Positions 1-8,881 of a DNA stretch of 64,000 nt are shown one piece after another. The notes beneath the pieces are model-generated. The model had not been told where the DNA came from and made no database searches. It worked only from the letters and a program-made list of their open reading frames with translations. The DNA is taken from the NCBI GenBank assembly GCA_016709545.1, contig JADJMO010000018.1, positions 139,586-203,585 on the forward strand. Reading direction: 5' to 3'. The stretch comes from Myxococcales bacterium (lineage in GTDB: Bacteria > Myxococcota_A > Polyangia > Polyangiales > JADJMO01). How positions within the stretch are numbered: position 1 is the first letter of the stretch; every line of letters starts with the position of its first letter. The position numbers and the translations under genes are program-made.

Positions 1-750
1 CTGTGCGGCAGCGGTCCTTGCACGCCGGGGACCAGCTGCAAGCTCGACTGCAACACGTGCTCCTGCTTCGGGTCCGGTGAGTGGGCTTGCACGGGCATGG
101 CGTGCATCGACAGCGGGTTCGACATCGCGGTCGACACCACCCCGCCGCCGACCTGTCCGACGCTGGCCCCGCCCAACGGCGCCGCTTGCACCGGGGTCCT
201 GACTTGCGGCTACTCCAACGGGTGTGGCGGCAAGACCGTCGCGAGCTGCGATGGCGCGCGGTGGAACGTGAAGTCGGATCCGTGCACGGGGCCGACGTGT
301 CCCGTCGTGCGCCCCATCGAGAAGACCTCCTGCAAGGGGCCGATCGCCTGCCCCTACGTGAACTCGTGCGGTGGCACCGATACGGTGTTCTGCGACGCCA
401 CCTCGAGCTACTGGCGCGTCGTGACCGGCGGGTGCCCGCCGCCGCCCCCGGTGTGCCCCAAGACCAAGCCGGCCGCCTTCAGCGCGTGCACGGGCTCGCT
501 CAGCTGCGCGTGGGACAACGGCTGCGGCGAGGTGGTCTACGGCTTCTGCGACGGCAAGAGCTGGAACATGAAGGAGAGCCCCTGCAGCGCCGGCTGCCCA
601 GGCGCCAAGCCCACGAGCGGCGCCGCGTGCAAGCCGCTGCCGGGCAGCTCGTGTCGGTACATCTCGGTCCCAGGGACGATGTGCACCACGCAGTGCTTCT
701 GCGCCGACGACGGCCGCTGGGCCTGCGTGACGCCGCCCTGCTCGGGGTGA
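1..750 (+). CDS. Cys-rich secreted-type protein, 5' end outside window
   Basis: The frame is open from the first base and ends at TGA 748-750, leaving 249 visible residues; the start and any signal peptide lie outside the window. The visible part is very Cys-rich and built from about four loosely repeated modules of 45-55 residues. Each has a Cys-Pro opening, an Ala-Cys-x-Gly centre and a Gly-Cys-Gly-(Gly/Glu) turn followed by a C-D-G-x-x-W segment. Such disulphide-rich repeats suggest an extracytoplasmic protein, as is common among myxobacterial lipoproteins. I do not recognise a family with a known function. Its stop is one base from the stop of the convergent permease gene. Confidence 0.75.
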   Translation: MCGSGPCTPGTSCKLDCNTCSCFGSGEWACTGMACIDSGFDIAVDTTPPPTCPTLAPPNGAACTGVLTCGYSNGCGGKTVASCDGARWNVKSDPCTGPTCPVVRPIEKTSCKGPIACPYVNSCGGTDTVFCDATSSYWRVVTGGCPPPPPVCPKTKPAAFSACTGSLSCAWDNGCGEVVYGFCDGKSWNMKESPCSAGCPGAKPTSGAACKPLPGSSCRYISVPGTMCTTQCFCADDGRWACVTPPCSG

Positions 751-751
751 C

Positions 752-2455
752 TCACTCGTAGCGCAGGCCGTCGACCGGCAGGAGCTTGCTCGCGGCGCGC
801 GCCGGATAGAGCGTGCTGATCGCGCAGATGCAGAGCGCCGCCACCGTGACCGCGAAGAAGTCCCACCCGTTCACCGCGATGGGCAGGCGATCGATGTAGT
901 AGACGTCCGGGTCGATGCGCACGCCGAACCACGACAGCCCGAAGCAGGTGGCGTAGCCGACCGCGACGCCGAACACCGTGCCGATGCCGCCGATGATCAT
1001 GCCCTCCAGCATGAACACGCGGAGGATGGCGCCGTCGGAGGCGCCGAGCGCCTTGAGGATGGCGATCTCCTTGCCCTTCTCGGTGACCATCAAGAGCAGC
1101 GTGCAGAGGATGCAGAAGCTCGCGACGATGATCGCGAGCGAGAGCACGATGAACGTGGCGATGCGCTCGAGTTTGAGCGCCGAGAAGAGGCCTTGCTGAT
1201 CTCGCGCCAGTCGCGCACCCGCAGCTCGGCGCGCGACGGCGGCCTCGATCGCGGGGCGCACGCCGTCGGCGGCCTCGGCGTCGAGCACCTTGACCTGGAT
1301 GGCGCCGAGGCGGTCCTTCTGGTCGAGGAAGTCGCGCGCGACCTCCATGGTGACGTAGCCGTGGGTGGCGTCGTACTCGTACATGCCCGAGAAGAAGATC
1401 CCGGCGACCCGGAATTTTCGCTCGCGCGGGACGATGCCCGCGGGCGTGAGCTCGCCCATGCGCGAGACGAGCGACACCTCGCTGCCGACCCGTAGGTGCA
1501 GGGTCTTGGCGAGCTCGCGGCCGATGACGATGCACGGGTAGACCGGCCGATCGGGCGGCGGCTGCGGCCGCGCGATCTTGGCGATGATCGGGTCCTCGTT
1601 CTTGTCGACCGGGAGCGGCGCGGGGCTGACGTCGGAGGCGATGGGCCGGAACAGCTCCTCGTCGGCCTCGACGCCGCGGCGCTCGCTCCAGGGGAGGGCG
1701 GCGACCCATTCAGGGTCGGCGAGCCACTCGAGCTTGCCGAGCTCGACGTTCTTGGGCAGGTCGATCACCTGGCCGACCGTGTCGAGGTCGATGCCGCGCA
1801 GGAGCACGCCGCTCATGTTGCTGCCGACCGAGGCCATGACCTCGCCGGTGACCATCGGGGTGGCCGCGACGACGCCCGGCGTGGCGCGCACCCGCTGCAG
1901 GACGGGCTCCCACTCGATGAACCCCTGCGGCGTCTGAGCGTCGACGACGACATGGGCGTTGTTGGCGAGGATCTTCCGCTGAAGATCCTGGCCGAACCCA
2001 CCCATGATCGAGATGACCGAGCCGAGCGCGCAGGACGACACCGCGACGCCACAGATGGAGAGCACCGAGATGACGGTGAGGAAGCCGCTCTTGGTGGCGC
2101 GCACGTGGCGGGCGCCGACCCAGCGGGTGAACGTGGAGCGCTCGAAGCTGTCGAGCACGAGCGGCATCAGCGCGCCGAGTACGAAGATGAGGAACACGAC
2201 CCCGGTGCCGAGCGCGCTCGCCCGCAGGATCTCGTGCTTCATGATGACCTTCGACCCGCGGGTGACGGGGAGGCCGTTGGCGATGCGGACGAGGGTGAGG
2301 AACGCGCCCGCGAACACGACGCCGGTCCCGATGAAGATCCAGCGGCGGAGGGTGGCGCCGCGGCCGCGGAGGAGGAGCGCGAGGAGGCCGAGACCCACCG
2401 CGACGAGCAGCGGATTCGGGATTCCGCGGAACAGGTTCAGGAGGTTCAGCTTCAT
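752..2455 (-). CDS. LolC/LolE-type ABC transporter permease with N-terminal extension
   Basis: Inner-membrane permease of the lipoprotein-releasing (LolCDE) or MacB/FtsX superfamily, which moves lipoproteins or peptides out of the inner membrane using an ATPase partner. The family core starts near residue 115 with a helix that includes V-I-S-V-L-S-I-C-G-V-A-V. A long periplasmic domain follows, and three C-terminal helices contain the usual E-K-G-K-E-I-A-I-L-K-A-L-G-A coupling segment. At 567 residues it is about 150 longer than LolC/E; the extra N-terminus holds two or three hydrophobic segments. I chose the ATG at 2455 (MKLNLLNLF), because the 14 residues before it are Arg-rich and start-like only by chance. 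No LolD ATPase lies nearby. Confidence 0.85.
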   Translation of the reverse strand: MKLNLLNLFRGIPNPLLVAVGLGLLALLLRGRGATLRRWIFIGTGVVFAGAFLTLVRIANGLPVTRGSKVIMKHEILRASALGTGVVFLIFVLGALMPLVLDSFERSTFTRWVGARHVRATKSGFLTVISVLSICGVAVSSCALGSVISIMGGFGQDLQRKILANNAHVVVDAQTPQGFIEWEPVLQRVRATPGVVAATPMVTGEVMASVGSNMSGVLLRGIDLDTVGQVIDLPKNVELGKLEWLADPEWVAALPWSERRGVEADEELFRPIASDVSPAPLPVDKNEDPIIAKIARPQPPPDRPVYPCIVIGRELAKTLHLRVGSEVSLVSRMGELTPAGIVPRERKFRVAGIFFSGMYEYDATHGYVTMEVARDFLDQKDRLGAIQVKVLDAEAADGVRPAIEAAVARRAAGARLARDQQGLFSALKLERIATFIVLSLAIIVASFCILCTLLLMVTEKGKEIAILKALGASDGAILRVFMLEGMIIGGIGTVFGVAVGYATCFGLSWFGVRIDPDVYYIDRLPIAVNGWDFFAVTVAALCICAISTLYPARAASKLLPVDGLRYE

Positions 2456-2541
2456 CAGGGGGCGCCGCGCTCTAGCCCAGCGTGCCCAGGGGCGCATCCA
2501 TTCCCGACGTTTCGCGGGCCGACGTTCGCTAGAGTGGCCCC

Positions 2542-3705
2542 GTGCAGCGCCGCGCCTTCCTCGCCTCCATGGCCGCCTTCGCGCCGAGCCTCGCGCGGGC
2601 GGCCAAGGACCCGGCGGTCAAGGACGCCCACCCGGTCCCGGCCCCGGCGGCCCTCGAGCTGTCCACGGTCACCCTGGAGGGCGGGAAGATGTACGGGCGG
2701 TCGAGCCCGGCGGTCGTCGCGCTGCCGAAGGGCCGGGCGAAGGGGGAGAAGTTCCCGCTGCTCGTCCTCCTGCCCGGCGGCGAGCACACCATGCAGAAGC
2801 GCGACCACGGCTGCTGGGGCTGGTGGAGCGACTTCAAGCTCGGCGACACCGAGGCGGCGCTGCGGCGCGGCACGCTGACCGACGCCGACCTCGGCGGGTT
2901 CGCGACCGAGGCGCAGCGGCTCGATCTCGGAGGGCGACTCGCGCACCGGCCCTGGAGGGGCATGGTGATCGTCACCCCGTTCATCCTGCGGCGGCAGACC
3001 CAGCTCGAGCCCCACGGCGCCATGGTCACGCCGTTCCTCCGCGCGCTCGTCGAGTGGGCGCGCAAGGAGCTGCCGGTGTTCGGCGATCGCGCGTCGACGG
3101 GCCTCGGGGGCATCTCCGCGAGCGGGGCGTGGGTGCTGTGGAGCGGCCCGCAGCTCGCCGATCTGTTCGGCGCGCTCGTCGCGGTGCAGCCGTACACCGA
3201 CGGCTACGAGAAGCCGATCACCAAGATGCTGAAGGCGCGCTCGGCGCCGCAGGCGATGCGGCTCGTCACCTCGCTCGGCGACCGGCTGCACAAGCCCACG
3301 GTCGCCCTCGTGGAGGCGCTCGGCAAGGACGGGATCGCCGTCGATCACGCGGCGTACGCGGGGCCCCACGCACCCAGCTTCGCGGCCGGGGTGGGGGGCG
3401 TGGAGATGTTGCTGTCGATGGAGGAGCGGCTCGTGCGGCCCGAGGTGAAGGCCGCGCCGAGCGCGGTGCCGTCCGCGTCGGCCGTGCCGCCACCGACCGC
3501 GTCGGCGTCGGTGGCACCGGTGGTCGCGCCGTCGTCGTCGGCTTCGCCCGGTGCACCCGCCACACCCTCGCGGTGGCCTCGGATCGCCCTCGGTTCGGCG
3601 GCGGTCGCCGTCGCCGGGGGAACGGCCGCGTTCTGGTGGAAGACGCGAAGGAAGGCCGCGCCTCCGGACGACCCGCCCGCGTCAGGCGGCGAGCCGGGCG
3701 CGTAG
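2542..3705 (+). CDS. Exported alpha/beta-hydrolase (esterase-like), C-terminally anchored
   Basis: A 387-residue protein with an R-R-A-F-L-A twin-arginine-like signal at its N-terminus. An alpha/beta-hydrolase core contains L-L-V-L-L-P-G-G near residue 73 (oxyanion strand) and a G-G-I-S-A-S-G nucleophile elbow near 189-195, in which Ser192 is the probable nucleophile. The layout resembles enterochelin-esterase/feruloyl-esterase D relatives. Residues 305-345 are a Ser/Ala/Pro/Val linker, followed by one hydrophobic segment and an R-R-K stop-transfer motif, so the enzyme is probably tethered by its C-terminus. The GTG start is chosen because an internal ATG would remove the twin-arginine signal. 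Its 3' end overlaps the next, convergent gene by 24 bases. The substrate is unknown. Confidence 0.7.
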   Translation: MQRRAFLASMAAFAPSLARAAKDPAVKDAHPVPAPAALELSTVTLEGGKMYGRSSPAVVALPKGRAKGEKFPLLVLLPGGEHTMQKRDHGCWGWWSDFKLGDTEAALRRGTLTDADLGGFATEAQRLDLGGRLAHRPWRGMVIVTPFILRRQTQLEPHGAMVTPFLRALVEWARKELPVFGDRASTGLGGISASGAWVLWSGPQLADLFGALVAVQPYTDGYEKPITKMLKARSAPQAMRLVTSLGDRLHKPTVALVEALGKDGIAVDHAAYAGPHAPSFAAGVGGVEMLLSMEERLVRPEVKAAPSAVPSASAVPPPTASASVAPVVAPSSSASPGAPATPSRWPRIALGSAAVAVAGGTAAFWWKTRRKAAPPDDPPASGGEPGA

Positions 3706-4364
3706 CCGCGCCTCCGCCTCGAGGAGGTCGTCGGCGCGCAGCACGAAGTCCTTCCTGGGCGAGCCCTGGCGCGTCCACGCGAAGCGACGGAACAAGGCCA
3801 GGGTCGCGGTGCCCTCGGTCGCGCCGCGCACGCGCGCGAGCAGGTCGCGGGCGTAGGCGAGCTCTGCGATCGGTTCGCGCAGCGCGGGATCCTGCTTGAG
3901 CGCGGCGAAGTCGTCGTCGCAGAACGGCGCGCCGAGTTCCGCGGCGAGGGCGCGCAGCGCCTGAGCTCGAGACGATCGGCGCGTTGCTTGTCCGCGGGTC
4001 CGACCTTCTTCGTGCGGAGCCTGGGTGCGTCGACGAGCCAGCTGCACATCGGGCAGAAGCAGTGCGCTTCGGGCGAGTAGAGGACCTGGCCCGGGTCGCG
4101 GACGAGCTCGAAGGACGTCTCGAGGTAGGTGCCGAAGAAGCGCGCGAAATCGAGCAGATCTTCGCGGGCCGGCCGCGCGACGAGCGGGAGGTCGGCGTGG
4201 TGATCGTCGAGCCACGCGAAGGCCGCCTCGGGGAAGGTCGCGTAGGTGTGCGCGGTGTCGAAGGCGATGAACCCGCGATCGATGGCGCTCACCATCCACC
4301 GCAGGAGCTCGTAGCTCCGGGTCTGCAGGTCGACGGCGCGGCGGAGGGCGACAGGGTCGAGCAC
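3682..4364 (-). CDS. Hypothetical protein, apparently frameshifted
   Basis: Coding starts at GTG 4364 (MLDPVALRRA) and runs to about residue 133. The frame then shifts by one base near 3965, after the R-A-D-R-L-E-L segment, and continues as A-L-R-A-L-A-A-E-L-G-A to TGA 3682-3684. The joined product is about 227 residues, charged and largely helical. It has a Cys/His cluster (H-C-F-C-P-M-C) near residue 104 that could bind metal. I do not recognise the family. One missing base restores a single frame, so this is either a sequencing error or a recent mutation. The second reading-frame segment has the same base composition and protein-like character as the first. Confidence 0.6.
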
Positions 4365-4377
4365 CCCTCCATCCTAC

Positions 4378-4671
4378 TCAGGTGCGCCGCCGTTCGCCGA
4401 TGGCCGACGCGACGGCCCCGACGATCATCGAGGCGGTGACCAGGAGCACCCAGACGTAGAGGTCGACCCACGCGATGGCGAGCATCGCGCACCGGAACGC
4501 GTCGTCGGACTCGACGGCCGGCGTCGCGCGGTACGTCTCGAGACGCGCGCGGCGTCGGGCGAACAAGACGCGCCCGAGGAACACGCCGGCCGTCGACAGC
4601 AAGACGAAGCCAGTGCCCACAACCCAGCCGATCGCTGGCCACCCCTCGACGATGCCGGCTCCGCGCGCCAC
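4378..4671 (-). CDS. Small two-helix membrane protein
   Basis: A 97-residue protein of unknown function starting at a GTG. Two clear hydrophobic segments (about residues 13-33 and 66-90) flank a short charged region containing R-R-R-A-R, which predicts a hairpin membrane topology with the basic loop inside. It lies upstream of the frameshifted hypothetical gene with a 13-base gap and may be cotranscribed with it. I recognise no motif. Confidence 0.55.
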   Translation of the reverse strand: MARGAGIVEGWPAIGWVVGTGFVLLSTAGVFLGRVLFARRRARLETYRATPAVESDDAFRCAMLAIAWVDLYVWVLLVTASMIVGAVASAIGERRRT

Positions 4672-4710
4672 GAGTGGCAGTCTCGCATGGTCGCGCGACG
4701 GTGGTCTGCG

Positions 4711-5160
4711 TCATCCGCCGGGGCCAGTGTCCCCACCGAGGACACAGCGCTTGCACTCGGCGGCAGGGAGCAAAGTGTAGAACGAAGGACAGACGAGGCC
4801 GGCATCGCCGCAGGTGGGCGTGACGATCACGTCGATGTCGCAGCAGCAGGCGCCGCCCGTGTCGCACGCCGCGTCCGTCGTCACGTCGGGCCCCGCGTCG
4901 GATTCCGGCATGCAGGCTGACGCGTCGCGATCGTGCACTTCCGAAGTGCGGCAGGCGCCCGAAACGCAAGGGTAGGTCGCTTCCGGCTTGCATTCGGACA
5001 CGCATGGGTCCCACCTCCGCCAGGGAGTGACCACGCCGTCCACACAGCGGTCGAAGCAGTAGCGCTCGAACTCGCAGATGAGGGTGGGTTCGTTGGTGCT
5101 CGTCGTCGTACAGGCCGAGAGGATGAGCAACGCGAGGGCGAGTGGTCCGACGGCGCGCAT
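4711..5160 (-). CDS. Cys-rich lipoprotein
   Basis: A 149-residue protein with a classic lipoprotein signal: M-R-A-V, a hydrophobic core, then the lipobox L-S-A-C with lipidation expected at Cys17. The mature part has about 16 cysteines, among them C-D-I-D-preceding C-C-C and a C-V-S-G-A-C pair, plus an Asp/Thr-rich central stretch. It therefore probably folds through disulphides in the envelope. The style matches other Cys-rich lipoproteins in this window (such as 14412-15167), but I see no recognisable functional domain. Confidence 0.7.
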   Translation of the reverse strand: MRAVGPLALALLILSACTTTSTNEPTLICEFERYCFDRCVDGVVTPWRRWDPCVSECKPEATYPCVSGACRTSEVHDRDASACMPESDAGPDVTTDAACDTGGACCCDIDVIVTPTCGDAGLVCPSFYTLLPAAECKRCVLGGDTGPGG

Positions 5161-5236
5161 GGACGCAGTGTCCCAGAGGGCGCTGGGCCCGAGAAGCCCC
5201 AGTGCCCGGGGAAGCCGCGTTGCGCTCGCGCCGCGC

Positions 5237-6940
5237 TCACGCCTCGGGGCGCAGGAGCGGGAACAGGATGACGTCGCGGATCGACGGCTGGTGGCAGAGC
5301 ATCATCACCAGGCGGTCGATGCCCATGCCGAACCCGGCCGCGGGCGGCATGCCGTGTTCGAGGGCGCGGACGTAGTCCTCGTCGAAGTCCATCGTCTCCT
5401 CGGCGCCGCGGGCCTTCTTGTAGACCTGCTCCTGGAAGCGGGCCGCCTGGTCGTCCGGGTCGTTGAGCTCGCTGAACGCGTTGCAGAGCTCGCGGCCCTC
5501 GATGAACAGCTCGAAGCGGTCGGTGACGCTCGGGTCGCTGTCCTTGCGGCGCGCGAGCGGGGAGGTCTCGAACGGGTGATCGATGACGAACACCGGCCGC
5601 GAGCGCTCGCCGTCGGCCGTACGGTAGTCGCCGACCAGGAACGGCTCGGCGAAGTACTCGTAGATCGCGAACAGCCGCTCGCCGCGGTTCTCGCACTTGC
5701 CGAGGCCCTTGCGGAGGTTGCCCCAGTCGATCGCGCGGGAGCTGGTCTGCGACCACTCCTTGATGCGCTCGGGCGAGTCCTTCAGCGTCTGCGCGAGGAA
5801 ATCCATCGCCGTGTCGAGCCCGCCGTCGAGCGCGATCATGAGCTCGGGGATGCGGGTGGCCTTGAGCGCCGAGGCGGCGGCGTCGGCCATCGTCACGCGC
5901 ACGAACGGCTGGTCGAGGGCGAACGGTCGGTCCTTGGCCCACACCGCGTGGGCCTCGGGCAGCGCCGCGGCGAGGGCGGCGTCGGCCGCGCGCAGGAGCT
6001 CCTCGGTCATGGTCATGAGCCGCTCGTAGTCGGCGTAGGCCATGTAGAACTCGAGCATGGTGAACTCGGGGTTGTGCCGGGTGCTGATGCCCTCGTTTCG
6101 GTAGCAGCGACCGATCTCGTAGACGCGCTCGAGCCCGCCGACGACGCAGCGCTTGAGGAACAGCTCCGGCGCGATGCGCAGGAACAGATCCATGTCGAGC
6201 GTGTTGTGGTGGGTGTCGAACGGGCGCGCCGTGGCGCCGCCGATCAACGACGTGAGGGTCGGGGTCTCGACCTCGAGGAACTCGCGCTGGTCGAGGAAGT
6301 GGCGCACGGCGCGGACGATGTGGGCGCGGGCGCGGAACACGTCGGCCACGCCGGGGTTCGCGACGAGATCGACGTAGCGCTGGCGGTAGCGCAGCTCGAC
6401 GTCGGACAGGCCGTGCCACTTCTCGGGCAGCGGACGATGGGCCTTGGTGAGCAGGCGGATCGCGCGCGCCTCGAGGGACAGCTCGCCGGTCTTGGTGACC
6501 ATGCAGCCGCCCTCGGCCACGACGAAGTCGCCGACCTCGATCTCGCCGCCGGCCGCGTGCAACCGGCCGAAATCCTCGCCGAGCGCGTCCTTGCGGCAGA
6601 ACAGCTGGAGCTCGCCGGAGCGGTCGCGCACCCGGAGGAACGCGGCCTTGCCGAACGAGCGCGCGGCGACGACGCGGCCCGCGACGCGCTCCCGGCGGTC
6701 GCCGGCGAGGGCGGTCACCTTGGCGGCGTCGTATTTGCCGTCGGGCAGCGCCGCGGAGGTGAAGCGTCCGCGGACCTCGCCCACCGACGAGACCTCGCCG
6801 ACGTCGTTCGCGAACGGGTTCTGGCCGCGCTCGCGCACCGCTCGCGAGCGGTCGCGGCGGGAGGCGATGATGGCCTCTTCGGCCGAGGCGTGGAGGACGG
6901 CGGGGGAGATTTCCAGGGTGGCGTCGGCATCGTCGGTCAT
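5237..6940 (-). CDS. lysS: Lysyl-tRNA synthetase, class II
   Basis: Charges tRNA-Lys with lysine in the cytoplasm. The 567-residue protein has an N-terminal OB-fold anticodon-binding domain (about residues 60-190). The class II catalytic core follows, with motif 2 around F-R-N-E-G-I-S-T-R-H-N-P-E-F-T and motif 3 G-F-G-M-G-I-D-R-L-V-M-M near the C-terminus. It is somewhat longer than the usual 490-510 residues because of an N-terminal extension of about 50 residues. Its ATG overlaps the stop of the upstream pseudouridine synthase (ATGA at 6937-6940), so the two are probably translationally coupled. Confidence 0.96.
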   Translation of the reverse strand: MTDDADATLEISPAVLHASAEEAIIASRRDRSRAVRERGQNPFANDVGEVSSVGEVRGRFTSAALPDGKYDAAKVTALAGDRRERVAGRVVAARSFGKAAFLRVRDRSGELQLFCRKDALGEDFGRLHAAGGEIEVGDFVVAEGGCMVTKTGELSLEARAIRLLTKAHRPLPEKWHGLSDVELRYRQRYVDLVANPGVADVFRARAHIVRAVRHFLDQREFLEVETPTLTSLIGGATARPFDTHHNTLDMDLFLRIAPELFLKRCVVGGLERVYEIGRCYRNEGISTRHNPEFTMLEFYMAYADYERLMTMTEELLRAADAALAAALPEAHAVWAKDRPFALDQPFVRVTMADAAASALKATRIPELMIALDGGLDTAMDFLAQTLKDSPERIKEWSQTSSRAIDWGNLRKGLGKCENRGERLFAIYEYFAEPFLVGDYRTADGERSRPVFVIDHPFETSPLARRKDSDPSVTDRFELFIEGRELCNAFSELNDPDDQAARFQEQVYKKARGAEETMDFDEDYVRALEHGMPPAAGFGMGIDRLVMMLCHQPSIRDVILFPLLRPEA

Positions 6941-7941
6941 GACGGCTCCTCGGCAGGCACGCAGGCGGCGAGATCTTCGGGCAACTCGGCTTCGACCACG
7001 AAGGCAGGCACGGCTTTGCCACCGCCGTAGCTGACGCGGCTCGCGTGCAGCGCGTGGCGGGCCAGATCGGGCGCCGAAGGGCCGCCGTAGAGGCCGTCGC
7101 CCAGCAGGGGGGCGCCGAGCGCCGCGAAGTGCACTCGGATCTGGTGGCGCAGCGCCTTGGCGGCCCGGGCCTCGACGAGCGCGCGGGACTCGCCTTCGTC
7201 GTTCTCCCAGCGACGCTTGACCTCGAAGGAGGTGGTGGCGGGGCGGGGGGCGAGGCGCGCCACGTCGCGGGCGTGCACGCAGGCGAACACGCGGCGCTTG
7301 TCCTTGGGGTGGGGCGCGAGCGGGATGTCGATGGTGCCCGTGTCGGGCAGGATGCCGTCCGCGGCGACCGAGGCGGCGCGCGCGGAGCCGGCGCCGGGCG
7401 CGACGATCGCGAGGTAGCGCTTGTCGACGCGGCCGTCGCGGAGGGCGTTCTTCAGCTCCTCGAACGCCGCGTCGTTGCGGGCGACGACGACCAGGCCGGT
7501 CGTGTCGGTGTCGAGGCGGTGGACGAGGCCGGGCTCGCGCGGCTCGGGGCCGACCCCCGCGACATCGGGAAAACGGGCCACGATCGCGTTGGCGAGGGTG
7601 CCGAGCTCGCCGGCGCGGAGCGGCGCGGTGGGCAGCCCCGCGGGCTTGTGGACGACGAGGATGCGATCGGTCTCGAGCCGCACGTCGAGCGTGAGCGACG
7701 GGTCGGGCTGGGCCGCCATGTCACCCTCGTCCGCGGCCTCGAGGATCTCGATGGTGTCGCCCTCCTTGACCAGCGCTCCCTTGACGGCGCGTCGCCCGTT
7801 GAGGCGCACCCCGTTCTCGAGGAGGGCCTTGGCCTTCGCGCGGGAGACCTCGGCGAGGATTCCAAGGGCCTTGTCGAGGCGCGCGCCATCGAGCGAGGCG
7901 GGGACGCGGAGCAGGGCAGGCGTTTCGGGGGACTCGGACAT
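6937..7941 (-). CDS. RluA/RluD-family RNA pseudouridine synthase
   Basis: Converts uridine to pseudouridine in structured RNA. The 334-residue protein has an N-terminal S4-like RNA-binding domain (L-D-G-A-R-L-D-K-A-L-G-I onward). The catalytic domain has the family signature H-R-L-D-T-D-T-T-G-L near residue 148, whose Asp is the expected nucleophile. The ATG at 7941 (MSESPETPAL) is chosen because the upstream frame has no protein-like character. Which rRNA site is modified cannot be told from sequence. The stop overlaps the lysS start by four bases. Confidence 0.9.
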   Translation of the reverse strand: MSESPETPALLRVPASLDGARLDKALGILAEVSRAKAKALLENGVRLNGRRAVKGALVKEGDTIEILEAADEGDMAAQPDPSLTLDVRLETDRILVVHKPAGLPTAPLRAGELGTLANAIVARFPDVAGVGPEPREPGLVHRLDTDTTGLVVVARNDAAFEELKNALRDGRVDKRYLAIVAPGAGSARAASVAADGILPDTGTIDIPLAPHPKDKRRVFACVHARDVARLAPRPATTSFEVKRRWENDEGESRALVEARAAKALRHQIRVHFAALGAPLLGDGLYGGPSAPDLARHALHASRVSYGGGKAVPAFVVEAELPEDLAACVPAEEPS

Positions 7942-8005
7942 CGGGCCGCCCCGTATGCCACCGCGGGGGTTCTCCGTCGACCCCCTGGGCAGTACGCTCG
8001 GGGGA

Positions 8006-8881
8006 ATGGACCTCGTCTGCCAGTCTTGTGGGGCGCCTGCGAAACCGAACCTCGTCGAGTGCGAGTTCTGCGAGAAGCCGATCAGCGCCGAGGCCGCGGC
8101 CAAGGCGGTGGGCTGTCCGCAGTGCAAGACGCTCAACGCCGGGGGCCAGCAGCAGTGCCACAAGTGCAAGGCCTGGCTGGTCGTGCAGTGCGTGTTCTGC
8201 AGCCACCTCTCGCCGCACTCGGCGCCCGCGTGCCAGCAGTGCAACGAGCCGTTCGCCGGAGCGCTCGAGCGCAAGGCGCAGCGCGACAGCTCCCAGCGCA
8301 ACCAGCAGATCTTCCAGACGGTCGGGATGGTCGCGCCGGCGGCGGTCGGGCTGCTCGGCGGGGTCGCGGGCGCGCTGCTCGGCGATCGCGTCGCGCACTC
8401 GGGGGGCCTTTCGGGGAACCCCTCCTACGGGGGATACGGCCCCGGGTACGGGCCGCCGAACCCGAACTACGGCGGGCAGGGCGGCTACGGGCAACCGGGG
8501 TACGGGCAACCGGGGTACGGGCAGGGCGGCCACCCGAACCACGTGCAGAGCGAGTATCGCAACGAGTTCGGCCAGGGCGGCACGGACAACTTCCACCGCA
8601 CGCACGACGCGCAGACCTTCGGGAACAGCTACGAGGACGAGGGGGGACGCTCGCGCGGCCACGGGTCCTCGTCGAGCGACGACGACGGCGGCCGTTCGCG
8701 CGGCTCGTCGTCGTTCTCGTCGGACGACGACGACAGCGGCGGTCGTTCGCGCGGTTCGTCGTCGTTCTCGTCGGACGACGACGACAGCGGCGGTCGGTCG
8801 CGCGGCTCCTCGTCGGACGACGACGACTCGGGGCGCGCCGACGACGACGGCGGACGATCGCGCGGCGACGACGACGAATGA
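8006..8881 (+). CDS. Double-zinc-ribbon protein with Gly/Tyr and Ser/Asp repeat tail
   Basis: A 291-residue protein that starts directly with zinc-ribbon knuckles: four CxxC pairs (C-Q-S-C, C-E-F-C, C-P-Q-C, C-H-K-C) and then C-V-F-C and C-Q-Q-C within the first 85 residues. A short hydrophobic Gly/Ala segment (about 112-132) could be a membrane helix. It is followed by a Gly-Tyr-Pro-rich linker with three G-Q-P-G-Y/G-Q-G repeats, and then an acidic tail of tandem G-G-R-S-R-G-S-S-S-F-S-S-D-D-D-D-S units. The ATG at 8006 places the first knuckle at residue 5. Its function is unknown; the design suggests a low-complexity scaffold. Its stop overlaps the next start (ATGA). Confidence 0.75.
   Translation: MDLVCQSCGAPAKPNLVECEFCEKPISAEAAAKAVGCPQCKTLNAGGQQQCHKCKAWLVVQCVFCSHLSPHSAPACQQCNEPFAGALERKAQRDSSQRNQQIFQTVGMVAPAAVGLLGGVAGALLGDRVAHSGGLSGNPSYGGYGPGYGPPNPNYGGQGGYGQPGYGQPGYGQGGHPNHVQSEYRNEFGQGGTDNFHRTHDAQTFGNSYEDEGGRSRGHGSSSSDDDGGRSRGSSSFSSDDDDSGGRSRGSSSFSSDDDDSGGRSRGSSSDDDDSGRADDDGGRSRGDDDE
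8687..8830 (+). repeat. 51-bp tandem coding repeat, about 2.8 copies
   Basis: Two complete 51-base units (8687-8737 and 8738-8788) and a 42-base partial unit encode the Ser/Arg/Asp repeats of the zinc-ribbon protein. The units are nearly identical at the DNA level, so the copy number could change by slippage or recombination. Confidence 0.85.
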